Assembly (NCBI GenBank): GCA_910578805.1
Contig: CAJTRS010000008.1
Location: 6,752-70,751 of the forward strand
DNA length: 64,000 nt
Direction of reading: 5' to 3'
Origin: an uncultured Muribaculaceae bacterium
GTDB lineage: Bacteria > Bacteroidota > Bacteroidia > Bacteroidales > Muribaculaceae
The position numbers were made by a program, and so were the translations under genes. Position 1 is the stretch's first letter; every line of letters begins with the position of its first letter. Under the pieces are notes generated by a model that made no database searches, had not been told where the DNA came from, and saw only the letters and a list, made by a program, of their open reading frames with translations. Shown here one piece after another: positions 47,617 through 57,591 of the stretch.

Positions 47617-50373
47617 TCAGTGGGCCTCCAACCAGTTCCGGCCGGTGCCCATCGACACCTCAAGGGGCACACTGCCCGAAAACGCCTCCTCCATGTTGCG
47701 CAGCACAATATCCTGCACCGTGGCCAACTCATCAGGTCTCACATTGAATATCAGCTCATCGTGAACCTGCATTATCATTCTCGAAGCCAAAGACCGTGAC
47801 TCCATCTCGGCATATATACGCACCATGGCTATCTTGATAATGTCGGCTGCCGATCCCTGCAGAGGCGCATTGATGGCATTGCGTTCGGCATATCCGCGCA
47901 CCACCGCGCTACGGCTGCCTATGTCGGGCAGATATCGCTTGCGGCCCATCACCGTTGTCACAAAGCCGTTATCGCGCGCCGACTGAATGCTTGAGTCCAT
48001 ATATTCCTGAACACCGGGATATGTGCGGAAATAGCCGGAGATCAACTCCTTGGCCTCACTGCGTGATATCCCGAGACGTTCCGAAAGCCCGAAAGCCGAA
48101 ATGCCATAGATAATACCGAAATTGGCGGTCTTGGCATTGCGGCGCTGGTCATCGCTCACCTCCTCAAGCGGAAGATGATACACCTTGGCCGCCGTGGCCC
48201 GGTGAATATCGGCACCCGAAAGAAACGCATCGATCATGCCTCTGTCGCCGCTCATGTGAGCCATGAGCCGCAACTCTATCTGAGAATAATCGGCAGAAAG
48301 GAATATGTCGCCGTCATCGGCTATAAACGCACGCCTGATCTCACGTCCGTCATTGGAACGCACCGGTATGTTCTGCAGATTAGGATTAGTAGATGATATG
48401 CGCCCCGTGGCGGTGACTGTCTGGTTGTACGATGTATGTATCTTGCCTGTAACCGGATTGACCAGCTGTGGAAGGGCATTGATATACGTTGCCAGAAGTT
48501 TTCGCAAAGCCCTTATTCGCAATATCAGGTCCACGATCTCATAGTCGGAACGATATTTTTCAAGTATCTCTTCCGTAGTGGAAAATGCACCGCGTTTAGT
48601 ACGCTTGGCCTTGGGGTCTATGGCCAATTTACCGAAAAGCACCTCACCCACCTGCATGGGCGAACTGATATTGAACTTGACTCCCGCAAGCTGATATGCA
48701 CGGTCTTCCATGTCATTGAGCCTGCGTGAATAATTCATCGACAGTTCGGCCAGTTCGGCCGTATCCACCCTAACACCGGTCCATTCCATCTCGGCCAACA
48801 CCTTTATCAGCGGAAGCTCTATGTCATCAAGCAGTGGCTTCTGCTGCTGCGCCTCTATCTCCGATTCAAGGACCGGCATGAGCCTCAGAGCCGAATCGGC
48901 ACACTCGCAAATGTGGTCGGCACGTATGGACACCGCATCGGTGACCTCCTTGGCCGCAGGTGACATCATCTCATAGTCAAGATATTTCATTGTGAGCACC
49001 GGAAGGGTGTGCTTGGTTTCGGGATCGAGCAGATAATGAGCCACGGAAGTGTCGAAATAAGGAGCTGTCCACTCCACACCGAGCCGCTTCATCAGCAGAT
49101 AAGCACGCTTGATTTCATCGCCCGCTATCGTAAGCGACGACATGAAAAGAGGTGCCAGCAACGGTTTCACTCCGGCAATATCGGCCGTTAGCGGAACATA
49201 ACAGGCCTCTCCCGGCGAAACAGCTATGGCCATGCCCCTTATCTTGGCTGTCATGGCTTCTTCGCCATCAGCGTCTATACTTATACCCACACATTTCCGT
49301 GAAATTGCCCTCGATATCATTTCGGATATCTGGAAGGCCGACGTGATCACAGTGTAGGTATGTGGTGTGGACGCTATGGAAGTCACCGGGGCATTGTCGT
49401 CATTCTGAGGGAACATATCGAACAGCGAACCCATGGCCGGCAATGCACCATCGGCCGCAGACTGCGCTTTTTTAGCAGGAACCGCCACCGACGTATCACC
49501 AGTGAGACGGGTGATAAAAGAGCGGAATTCAAGACGCCGGTATATGTCGAGCAGCTGTTCCTTATCCTCCGGCCGCCGCACAAAACTTTCGAGGGTTATA
49601 TCACCCAGCGGCACATCGGTCTTTATGGTGACCAGATATTTCGAATCCCGTATCTTGTCGGCATTGTCCGTTATCTTATTGCGTAAGGCTCCTTTAAGGC
49701 TTGATGCATGTTCGAGCAGATTCTCCACCGAGCCCCATTCGGCAATGAGTTTCACGGCGGTCTTCTCCCCCACACCCGGACAGCCGGGCACATTGTCACT
49801 CGCATCACCTTCCAAGGCCAGCAGATCCACCACCTGTGCCGGCGATGAAATGCCGTAACGCTCACATATCTCACGCGGCCCGCGCACCTCAAAGCCCTCG
49901 CCCCTGAGCGACGGGCGATACATCAGCACTCTGTCGGTAACCAGCTGGCCGTAATCCTTGTCGGGGGTCATCATATAAGTGACAAAATCCGCCTCCCTGG
50001 CCTTGCGTGAAAGCGTCCCTATGACATCATCGGCCTCATAACCGGCCACTTCCACCACCGGTATGTGGTAAGCCTGCAATATCTCCTTTATATATGGCAG
50101 AGAATTGGTGATATCCTCGGGCTGTTTGTCGCGCTGAGCCTTATATTCCGGATAAAACTCATGACGGAACGTCGAGCCGCCGGGGGGATCGAAACACACT
50201 GCGATATGGGTAGGATTCTCCTTGCGCAATATATCTTCAAGCGTATTGCAGAAGCCGAATATGGCCGAGGTGTTGAACCCCTTGGAGGTAATACGTGGCG
50301 AACGTATCATGGCATAATAGGCACGATATATCAGCGCATAGGCATCGAGCAGGAACAAGCGTTTTTCTTCCAT
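47617..50373 (-). CDS. polA: DNA polymerase I
   Basis: 918 residues in three domains: 5'-3' exonuclease/FEN (1-300, LLDAYALIYRAYYAM, EGDASDNVPGCPGVGEKTA), a 3'-5' exonuclease-like domain (about 330-520) and the polymerase (DYSQIELRLMAHMSGD, RRNAKTANFGIIYGIS, QVHDELIF). Fills gaps in repair and removes RNA primers. Compared by eye with E. coli, the proofreading acids look lost: motif I reads IDADGEE instead of DTE, the motif II Asp is replaced (GDEIKRAY), and motif III has CECADS where EDAD is expected. Divergent from ispB. Confidence 0.95.
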   Translation of the reverse strand: MEEKRLFLLDAYALIYRAYYAMIRSPRITSKGFNTSAIFGFCNTLEDILRKENPTHIAVCFDPPGGSTFRHEFYPEYKAQRDKQPEDITNSLPYIKEILQAYHIPVVEVAGYEADDVIGTLSRKAREADFVTYMMTPDKDYGQLVTDRVLMYRPSLRGEGFEVRGPREICERYGISSPAQVVDLLALEGDASDNVPGCPGVGEKTAVKLIAEWGSVENLLEHASSLKGALRNKITDNADKIRDSKYLVTIKTDVPLGDITLESFVRRPEDKEQLLDIYRRLEFRSFITRLTGDTSVAVPAKKAQSAADGALPAMGSLFDMFPQNDDNAPVTSIASTPHTYTVITSAFQISEMISRAISRKCVGISIDADGEEAMTAKIRGMAIAVSPGEACYVPLTADIAGVKPLLAPLFMSSLTIAGDEIKRAYLLMKRLGVEWTAPYFDTSVAHYLLDPETKHTLPVLTMKYLDYEMMSPAAKEVTDAVSIRADHICECADSALRLMPVLESEIEAQQQKPLLDDIELPLIKVLAEMEWTGVRVDTAELAELSMNYSRRLNDMEDRAYQLAGVKFNISSPMQVGEVLFGKLAIDPKAKRTKRGAFSTTEEILEKYRSDYEIVDLILRIRALRKLLATYINALPQLVNPVTGKIHTSYNQTVTATGRISSTNPNLQNIPVRSNDGREIRRAFIADDGDIFLSADYSQIELRLMAHMSGDRGMIDAFLSGADIHRATAAKVYHLPLEEVSDDQRRNAKTANFGIIYGISAFGLSERLGISRSEAKELISGYFRTYPGVQEYMDSSIQSARDNGFVTTVMGRKRYLPDIGSRSAVVRGYAERNAINAPLQGSAADIIKIAMVRIYAEMESRSLASRMIMQVHDELIFNVRPDELATVQDIVLRNMEEAFSGSVPLEVSMGTGRNWLEAH

Positions 50374-50452
50374 TTGATATTACATGATGATTTTCACACT
50401 ATAAAATTACTAAATTATTACCTTACCACACCCAACTATAAGAGGTTTTTTG

Positions 50453-50460
50453 TAATTTTG
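50453..50460 (+). promoter_or_regulatory. -7 box of the polyprenyl synthase gene
   Basis: TAATTTTG, 18 bases before the ATG at 50479. No clean -33 TTTG. Confidence 0.5.
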
Positions 50461-50478
50461 CAGTTCAGAAAACCGGTT

Positions 50479-51453
50479 ATGACAACATTAGAGGATATTC
50501 AAGAAACCATAACAGATGAATTGGAATTGCTTCACGGCAAAATCACCGGTTCACTGATGTCGTCAAACCTACTGATGAATCAGGTGATTGACGGATACCT
50601 GCGCACAAAGGGCAAGCTCATCAGACCGATTCTGGTAATCCTTACAGCCAAACTCTTCGGCAGCGTCAACGACAAGGTGATTGCATCGGCCGCAGCGGTG
50701 GAGATGCTCCACAACGCATCACTGATCCACGACGATGTAGTTGACGACACAAAGACTCGCCGCAACCGCCCTACCATAAACAGTGTGTGGGACAACCATA
50801 TAGCCGTACTTGTCGGAGACTTCTTTGTATCAAGTTCGCTCCAGCAGGCCATCTCCACCGGTGACATACGCATAGTCGATTCATTGGCATGCCTCGGACG
50901 GCTGCTGTCACTCGGCGAAATAGACCAGATATACAGCGCCCGCTACCATAATCTCGACGAGAAAGCCTACTTCGAGATCATCAACCGGAAGACGGCCTCA
51001 CTGTTTGTCTCATGCGTCAAGATGGGAGCCTATGCAGTCGGTGTGGAGGACGATAGGATTGATTCCATATCCCGTTTTGCAGAACTGCTCGGGCTATGTT
51101 TCCAGATCAAAGATGACATATTTGACTATTACGAGGACAAGACCATAGGGAAACCCACCGGCAACGACCTGCGTGAAGGCAAGATAACACTCCCCCTATT
51201 GTATGCGCTGCAACAGAGCGGCCACCCCGACAGCGGGCGCATGGCCGCACTGTCAAGGAAAGAGTCACTTAACAGTCAGGAAATAAGCACACTCATAGAG
51301 TTTGCCAAGGAAGCCGGCGGCATAGACTACTCCTATGCCACCATGCAGAGATTACGCAATGAAGCCATCGGGATCATATCCCAGTTCCCGCAGTCGGAGA
51401 CCACACGTGCGTTTGCCGACATATTCGACTACATAATAGTCCGTGACCGATAA
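50479..51453 (+). CDS. ispB: Polyprenyl diphosphate synthase (octaprenyl-type)
   Basis: 324 residues from ATG 50479; the open frame extends 414 bases upstream but that part is antisense to polA. LIHDDVVDDTKTRRNRPT is the first Asp-rich motif and CFQIKDDIFDYYED the second. Trans-chain elongation for the menaquinone side chain is the usual role; chain length cannot be read off reliably. The GNAT gene follows after 11 bases. Confidence 0.9.
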   Translation: MTTLEDIQETITDELELLHGKITGSLMSSNLLMNQVIDGYLRTKGKLIRPILVILTAKLFGSVNDKVIASAAAVEMLHNASLIHDDVVDDTKTRRNRPTINSVWDNHIAVLVGDFFVSSSLQQAISTGDIRIVDSLACLGRLLSLGEIDQIYSARYHNLDEKAYFEIINRKTASLFVSCVKMGAYAVGVEDDRIDSISRFAELLGLCFQIKDDIFDYYEDKTIGKPTGNDLREGKITLPLLYALQQSGHPDSGRMAALSRKESLNSQEISTLIEFAKEAGGIDYSYATMQRLRNEAIGIISQFPQSETTRAFADIFDYIIVRDR

Positions 51454-51464
51454 TCCGTACCACC

Positions 51465-52544
51465 ATGGCGCAGATATCCTTTGATGTATTTGACTCCATC
51501 ACTCCGCTCAAAGAAATATGGACCGGATTTGACACCGAGGCTTACAGCCGGATACATTCCGGGGAGATGAACCGCATGGAATATTCTTTCTATCAGACCT
51601 ATCCCTGGAATGAATTTGTAGAGAGACATTACAGCCGAAAACTGTCGGCCAAAACCGGAATCACCCGCATAGAATACATTCTTGTAAAACAAGACGACAA
51701 GGCGGTTGCCATAATGCCGCTGAGAATCAACAGACTGTCAAAACGAGTGGAGATGACATCGTGGCGCACGGCCGGCATAAACAATGTGGTGTCACCGCTG
51801 TGCGGCGATGCCCACCGCAACATATTCGAGACGCTGGCCCGATATATCCGCTCACGTTACAGAGGCATGAAACTACGGTTTTTCGACATGCCTGTGGACA
51901 CGCCCTTTGTCAAAGCTCTTGCATCGCTTGACAATGCACACTATTCGGAACGTGGCAGCTACCATATACCGCTGAAGGATTTTGAGAATTTCGACGACTA
52001 TTATTCGTCGCTCAACAAAAAACTGCGCCACAACATAAAGACCCGCAGTAACCACTTCACCCATGGCGACCTCACCTCCGAACTTCGTGTATTCACCATG
52101 GACACGCCTCCCTCAGCCGATTACTGGAAACAGATATGGCATCTGTTTTTCCTACGCAAAAACGTGTGGCGCAAGCGCAAAGTCACTATTTTGCGCAAAC
52201 TTGTGTGCTCATGGGAAACCCGCAAAGAATGCTCGGGAGGAATGAAGACCGAGAGCTTCTCACAGCTGCCGCAGACCATACTGTTCGTATTTGAGATCAA
52301 CGGCCGGCCGGCGGCATTCGCATTTCTTTATCTCCACGAAGGCTACATCGTGGTTCCCAAACTGGCCATTGACACCGAACAACGAGCACACGCCCCCGGC
52401 ATACTCATGCTAAAAGAAATCATGCGATGGTGCTATGACCACGGAGTAAAAGACTTCGACCTTTGCCGAGGCGAAGAGCCATACAAACAACAGATGGGAG
52501 CCATCAGCGAAACAATATGCCGCATAACAGTGCCGGCACACTGA
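51465..52544 (+). CDS. GNAT-fold acetyltransferase-like protein (BioF2/CelD type)
   Basis: 359 residues with two GNAT-like halves; the second (about 180-350) contains DDYYSSLNKKLRHNIK and the GVKDFDLCRGEEPYKQQMGA ending that is typical of the CelD/BioF2-like acetyltransferase group, often linked to cell-surface polysaccharides. Substrate unknown. Probably cotranscribed with ispB. Confidence 0.75.
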   Translation: MAQISFDVFDSITPLKEIWTGFDTEAYSRIHSGEMNRMEYSFYQTYPWNEFVERHYSRKLSAKTGITRIEYILVKQDDKAVAIMPLRINRLSKRVEMTSWRTAGINNVVSPLCGDAHRNIFETLARYIRSRYRGMKLRFFDMPVDTPFVKALASLDNAHYSERGSYHIPLKDFENFDDYYSSLNKKLRHNIKTRSNHFTHGDLTSELRVFTMDTPPSADYWKQIWHLFFLRKNVWRKRKVTILRKLVCSWETRKECSGGMKTESFSQLPQTILFVFEINGRPAAFAFLYLHEGYIVVPKLAIDTEQRAHAPGILMLKEIMRWCYDHGVKDFDLCRGEEPYKQQMGAISETICRITVPAH

Positions 52545-52582
52545 ACCGAAATACGGGACGCTCAAAAAATCGCACAAAAAAG

Positions 52583-52613
52583 TTGTCAGATTGACAGAAT
52601 AAGCATACCTTTG
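52583..52613 (+). promoter_or_regulatory. Promoter of the large secreted adhesin-like gene
   Basis: TTG (52583-52585), 20 bases, TACCTTTG (52606-52613). Leader of about 80 bases. Confidence 0.7.
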
Positions 52614-52698
52614 ACGGCAAACAGTCGTCAAAATCCGCCCGCACCCCAACAGTTTGATCGGCATATCACGATTGCTCATATCTTTTAATCATTTTCAC

Positions 52699-55600
52699 AT
52701 GAAGCATTTTTACACCACGCTATCCGTAATCTTTGCCACAATGTGGCTACTGTGCGGAACGGCACAGACCACCGTAGCACAAACAGATGCATGCGGAAAA
52801 GCAAACCCGTCACAATTATTTAAAGCTCCTGTCAAAAATTGGAGACTTACACCGAAACAACTGTCGTTACCATTGGCCGCAAACACCACCAAAACAACGA
52901 TAAACAGCCCGAAAGCTTCACATTCCGGCACTCAACCCACTATTTATGCAACCATAATCAACCGTAATTCATGGGGGGCAAGTCCGCAATACGGCATATA
53001 TTCATTCACCCCCGGCAGATACTCCTTCGACCTGGTCAAAAAAGACTTGAATTTCAACGCCAACGGAGGAGCATCATACATAGGCGACAACAACTACCTG
53101 ACCGTCAACAGCAATGACTTCGGCGGATTTTTATGGATAGAGATGAATGCCTTCGACACATCTACATGGAACAAGGTATATAACTGCACAGGCGACGAGA
53201 CAATCATATCCACCGACATGACCTATTGCAGCCTTGACAACGGCGTTTACGGTTGCTTCAACAACGATGCACAGACCGGTTATGTGTTCGGGAAATTTGA
53301 TCAGAACACATTTGAACGCACTGCGATTTCAGACCTTGACGAGGCCTGGATCGCCTGCGGAGCCGCAGCCGACGGCACCATATACGCCGTAACCGAATCC
53401 GGCCGCCTGATTTCGGCCGACCGCCAATCGGGAGCCATCTCTGTAATAGGAAATACCGGACTGCGCTCCGATCACACCACCTCCGGAACAATCGACACAA
53501 ACACCGGAATATTCTATGTAGCCACATGCAACGACAACGGTTCGGCTCTTTACACCGTCGATACCACAACCGCTCAGGCGTCATTGATATACGACATGCC
53601 TGACGGCGAGGAGCTCATAGGCATGTACGTGACACGAGAAGCCCTCGATCCGGCCGTACCGGGCAAAGTGACAGACCTAAAAGCCGTTTTTGAACCAAAC
53701 TCACTAAGCGGAACAGTCTCATTCACAATGCCGGCCAACACCGCCGGCGGCACACCCGGCACAGGCACGATAACATATACCGTGTCGGCGGCCGACAAAG
53801 AACTGGCCCGGGGCACAGCCTCCTACGGACAATCCGTAAGCACCCCCATAACATTTGATTCCGCTGGAACTTATGACATATATGTGACAGCCTCCAATAC
53901 AGCCGGAACCGGTCCGGAATCGACCGTGACCGTCACGGTGACACCACCCATAGAAACAGGCGATGCCGTAACCCCGCCCTATCAGCAATCATTTGATACG
54001 CAAAGCGACTACAGCACCTTCTCCACCATCGACGCCAACATGGACGGATCGACATGGGTCTATTGGGCCAACCGCAGATTAGCCCTATGCCAGTTCAACA
54101 CCTACAACCCCTCTGACGATTACCTGATAACACCGCCGTTGAAGCTGGAAAAAGGCAAACAGTATAAATTCAGCGGCGATTTTTCCCGACGCGGCGCACC
54201 CTACACAGAATCCTACGAGATAGTCATGGGTACCGCACCTTCAGCCACAATGCTCTCCACAGTGATACTGCCGCAGCAAACCATAACCGACGACGAGACA
54301 CACACCTCCACTGCCATAATAACACCTGATGAAACAGGCATCTATTATGTAGCAATACACTGCACAAGCCCGACCAACGCCTATGGCCTGTGCGCCGACA
54401 ACATAAAGATATCGGCTGGCGCCTACAGCAAAGCCCCCGCCATACCGGAACTTATCGTAGAACCGGACTTCGATGGCACGACAACTGCCACTGTGACCGT
54501 AACAGCCCCCGGCACCGACATAAACGGCGACCCGCTGACAGCCATTGAGTCCATAACCGTAACACGCGACGGCAATGAGGTAAAAACATTCAGAAACCCG
54601 GCCAAAGGACAGACCCTGACATTCGTTGACACCCCCGACACCGACGGATACCACACATATGAAGCCTACGCCACAAATGCCGCCGGAAACAGCCACAGCG
54701 CGTCGGAAAGGGTGTATGTAGGCATCAACTATCCGGCTCCGCCGTCAGAAGTGAAGATCAAAGAAACCCCGGGAAAGCCCGGTGAAGTGACCATGACCTG
54801 GGCCGCACCCACCACCGATTCCGACGGCAATCCCCTGAACCCCGATCTGGTGACATACATGATCGGACACCGCATGGACGGAGTAAACCTCTCTGTTGTG
54901 GCCCGGGGCATAAAGGATACCCGCTACACATTCCAGGCTTTGGACCCGGCCACTGAAAGCCAGAAATTCGTCACTTACTATATTTTTTCAGAAACCTCAC
55001 GCGGCGTCAACGACTGGGTGATAACCGGCACACAGCCCATAGCGGTAGGAAATCCGTTCCAGATGCCCTACAGGGAGACTTTCGGCGGTGAAACCATATC
55101 TCCGCTGATAACCACCACGTCCCATAAATCGGCCACATGGCGCATCATGGACGGAAACGACCAGGACGGTGACGGCTACTTCTTGATGTATGAAGGATTC
55201 GTCGGCGCCATCGGAGAAATCACTACCGCAAAAGTAGCCGTAACAGGCGACTCTCCGGCATTCTCCTTATGGTATCTCTGCATGGACGGAGCCGAAGACG
55301 AAATCGTGGTAAGCATAGACGAAGGCTCCGGATTCACCGATATAGGGAACATATGTATAGGCGACGGAACACCATTGGAATGGACCAAAGCAATCGTGCC
55401 CCTGAATGACTACTCCGGAAAGGCCGTACAGATACGACTGACATACAATACCGTAGCATACCGCCTGGGCATCGACAACATTTGTGTTGATAACGTTTCC
55501 GGCACAGACCTTTCAGCCCGGGCCATCTCGGTTCCATACTCTGCCCGGCCGGGTGTACCGTTCGAGATAAAGATTTATGTGACCAACAACGGCTCAGCCA

Positions 55601-56910
55601 ATCCTGGCAGATTCACATCTGACCTGTACCGCAACGGCATAAAAGTCTCCTCCGTAACCACCGACGGTATTGCCCCGTATGCCAACGCCACGGTGAAGTT
55701 CGAGGATATTCTCCCGGCCATGGCGCCCAACCCCACACAATATGTGGCCGTGGTAAACTGCGACAATGATATAAATCCCAATGACAATGTTACGGCCTAT
55801 GCCACAGTGGACATAGTACAGCACGACTACCCGGCTCCGACAGGACTTAAAGCCGAAAAAAACGGCAACATGGTGAGACTGAACTGGAACGAACCGGTAA
55901 TCTCCAGAGAGAACATAAGCGTGACCGACGGCGTAGAGGACTACACAGCCTTCTCCTCCGGCCTTGAGAACTCACAGCTGCGCAACGACAACATAGGCTA
56001 CTGGACAACGGTAGATGCCGACGGAGGCATATGTTACATTATGCTGATAAGCGGAGCTTACCTCGCATTCCCCAACAGCCACTCGGCCACATCATTCATA
56101 GTGTTCGATGCCGAACAGGCAGGAGTGCCGGCAAAAGCACTTGACAACTGGCTCGGACACAACGGCAGCCGTCAGTGTTTCCTGGCTATGGCAACGATCG
56201 ACGTACCCAACGACAAATGGCTCATATCGCCACTGCTCTCAGGCAACGCACAGACCATATCGTTCTTTGCCAAGAGCCCCTACACCGAGTATGGACTCGA
56301 ATCATTCGAAGTGCTGTACTCTACAGGCGGAACGGATATATCCGAATTCAAAAAAATAGGCGAGGTGCTAAGCGCCGTACCGGATAACTGGACAGAATAC
56401 TCCTATTCTCTGCCCGCGGGAGCCAGGTATTTTGCAATACGCAGCACCTCCAATGACGTGTATGCACTTCTGATCGATGACATCTCGTTTGAGAAAGCGC
56501 ACCCCCACCAATCGCTTGTTCTGAAAGGCTACCGCGCATACCGTGACGCGGAGGAAATCACCACCGAACCGCTTGCCGATACCGAACATTACATAATCGA
56601 GCTCCCCGACGGAAGTTCCCACACCTATAATGTGACCGCGCTGTATGAGTCAGGTGAATCGGCACCGTCCAACGATGCAAGCATAGACCTGTCGGGCATC
56701 GAGGAGATATCTGCCGCAACTCCCACTGTAGAGGCCGGAACCGGATACATCGGAATCAAAAACGCCGGTGGCCGACCTGTAAGCATACATCACACCGACG
56801 GCACAACATACTATCAAGGCAACGTGACCGACGATGTACGCATAAACCTGACTACGGGCATATACATAGTGGAGATAGCCGGATCGAATACCAAAGTATT
56901 GGTAAAATAA
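52699..56910 (+). CDS. Large secreted multidomain protein: Fn3 and cleaved-adhesin/MAM-like domains, type IX sorting tail
   Basis: 1403 residues from ATG 52699, where a signal peptide starts (KHFYTTLSVIFATMWLLCGTAQ). A beta-propeller-like N-terminal third (about 75-320) is followed by fibronectin-III-like repeats (about 320-415, 590-690, 690-790) alternating with choice-of-anchor/cleaved-adhesin-type jellyrolls (about 430-590, 790-940, 1070-1230). The last about 70 residues (GTGYIGIKNAGGRPVSIH... ending IYIVEIAGSNTKVLVK) match a type A type IX secretion sorting domain. Likely a cell-surface adhesin or glycan/protein binder; ligand unknown. A strong terminator follows. Confidence 0.85.
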   Translation: MKHFYTTLSVIFATMWLLCGTAQTTVAQTDACGKANPSQLFKAPVKNWRLTPKQLSLPLAANTTKTTINSPKASHSGTQPTIYATIINRNSWGASPQYGIYSFTPGRYSFDLVKKDLNFNANGGASYIGDNNYLTVNSNDFGGFLWIEMNAFDTSTWNKVYNCTGDETIISTDMTYCSLDNGVYGCFNNDAQTGYVFGKFDQNTFERTAISDLDEAWIACGAAADGTIYAVTESGRLISADRQSGAISVIGNTGLRSDHTTSGTIDTNTGIFYVATCNDNGSALYTVDTTTAQASLIYDMPDGEELIGMYVTREALDPAVPGKVTDLKAVFEPNSLSGTVSFTMPANTAGGTPGTGTITYTVSAADKELARGTASYGQSVSTPITFDSAGTYDIYVTASNTAGTGPESTVTVTVTPPIETGDAVTPPYQQSFDTQSDYSTFSTIDANMDGSTWVYWANRRLALCQFNTYNPSDDYLITPPLKLEKGKQYKFSGDFSRRGAPYTESYEIVMGTAPSATMLSTVILPQQTITDDETHTSTAIITPDETGIYYVAIHCTSPTNAYGLCADNIKISAGAYSKAPAIPELIVEPDFDGTTTATVTVTAPGTDINGDPLTAIESITVTRDGNEVKTFRNPAKGQTLTFVDTPDTDGYHTYEAYATNAAGNSHSASERVYVGINYPAPPSEVKIKETPGKPGEVTMTWAAPTTDSDGNPLNPDLVTYMIGHRMDGVNLSVVARGIKDTRYTFQALDPATESQKFVTYYIFSETSRGVNDWVITGTQPIAVGNPFQMPYRETFGGETISPLITTTSHKSATWRIMDGNDQDGDGYFLMYEGFVGAIGEITTAKVAVTGDSPAFSLWYLCMDGAEDEIVVSIDEGSGFTDIGNICIGDGTPLEWTKAIVPLNDYSGKAVQIRLTYNTVAYRLGIDNICVDNVSGTDLSARAISVPYSARPGVPFEIKIYVTNNGSANPGRFTSDLYRNGIKVSSVTTDGIAPYANATVKFEDILPAMAPNPTQYVAVVNCDNDINPNDNVTAYATVDIVQHDYPAPTGLKAEKNGNMVRLNWNEPVISRENISVTDGVEDYTAFSSGLENSQLRNDNIGYWTTVDADGGICYIMLISGAYLAFPNSHSATSFIVFDAEQAGVPAKALDNWLGHNGSRQCFLAMATIDVPNDKWLISPLLSGNAQTISFFAKSPYTEYGLESFEVLYSTGGTDISEFKKIGEVLSAVPDNWTEYSYSLPAGARYFAIRSTSNDVYALLIDDISFEKAHPHQSLVLKGYRAYRDAEEITTEPLADTEHYIIELPDGSSHTYNVTALYESGESAPSNDASIDLSGIEEISAATPTVEAGTGYIGIKNAGGRPVSIHHTDGTTYYQGNVTDDVRINLTTGIYIVEIAGSNTKVLVK

Positions 56911-56939
56911 TCCGGAATCACATAATCCGACCATAACCG

Positions 56940-56980
56940 ATGGGCTGTGCCTTTGCAAGTAATGGCACAGCCCATTTTTA
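56940..56980 (+). terminator. Intrinsic terminator of the adhesin-like gene
   Basis: ATGGGCTGTGCC (56940-56951) pairs perfectly with GGCACAGCCCAT (56964-56975), then TTTTTA. Confidence 0.88.
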
Positions 56981-57039
56981 TATAAGCCGCAGGATCATAC
57001 GGTTTGTATGAAAAATTTCACGGATTAAAATATATTTCT

Positions 57040-57047
57040 TATATTTG
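57040..57047 (+). promoter_or_regulatory. -7 box of the NfeD-SPFH pair
   Basis: TATATTTG, with TTTC at 57016-57019 in the -33 position (20-base spacing). The NfeD ATG is at 57073. Confidence 0.58.
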
Positions 57048-57072
57048 CATAATAACAGCAACAAGATTCATC

Positions 57073-57513
57073 ATGGAAGTGTGGACCATATGGTTAATCG
57101 CGGCGGCCGTGCTGCTTGTCGTGGAAGTGATGACCCAGATGATGTGGGCATTGTGTCTGACAATAGGTGCCTTAGGCGCCATGACATGTGCACTGTGCGG
57201 ACTCGACATGGCATGGCAGGCTGTGGCCATGGCTTTGCTCAGCACCGCAGCCTACATAGGACTGCTGCCCCTGTTTCGGCGCTGGCATAAGCGCACCGAG
57301 ACCAAGGAAGCACGCACCGGAATGGACGCTCTGCTCGGGCGTCGCGCCACCGTGACACATGCCATACACCCCGGACAGCTGGGACGCGCACGCATAGACG
57401 GTGACAACTGGCAGGTAAAAGCCCCGGCCGCAACCGAGACACTTCCTGCAGGCACAGAAGTGGTGGTAACCTCCTATGACAGCATCATACTCACCGTGGA
57501 GCTGCCGGACTGA
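57073..57513 (+). CDS. NfeD-like membrane protein
   Basis: 146 residues: two to three membrane segments (about 4-24, 27-45, 50-70) and a C-terminal OB-fold (about 85-146, LLGRRATVTHAI, VVVTSYDSIILTVEL). NfeD proteins are partners of SPFH/stomatin proteins, and such a gene follows here. The start is ATG 57073 because it opens the first span and lies behind the -7 box; the open frame further upstream (TTG 57004) is untranslated. Confidence 0.87.
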   Translation: MEVWTIWLIAAAVLLVVEVMTQMMWALCLTIGALGAMTCALCGLDMAWQAVAMALLSTAAYIGLLPLFRRWHKRTETKEARTGMDALLGRRATVTHAIHPGQLGRARIDGDNWQVKAPAATETLPAGTEVVVTSYDSIILTVELPD

Positions 57514-57591
57514 CCTACACGGCGGCAGGATTCAGCACATCTATAGCCCGAGTCCGAAACAACCCTGTATAAATCCCAAACTTTTCTATTT

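Noticed and set aside
50065..50478. Open frame extending the polyprenyl synthase upstream to 50065
   Set aside because: It is antisense to the 5' part of polA and the -7 box at 50453 lies within it; the family N-terminus begins at ATG 50479.
57004..57072. Longer NfeD start at TTG 57004
   Set aside because: The extension includes the promoter box at 57040-57047 and adds a non-family segment.
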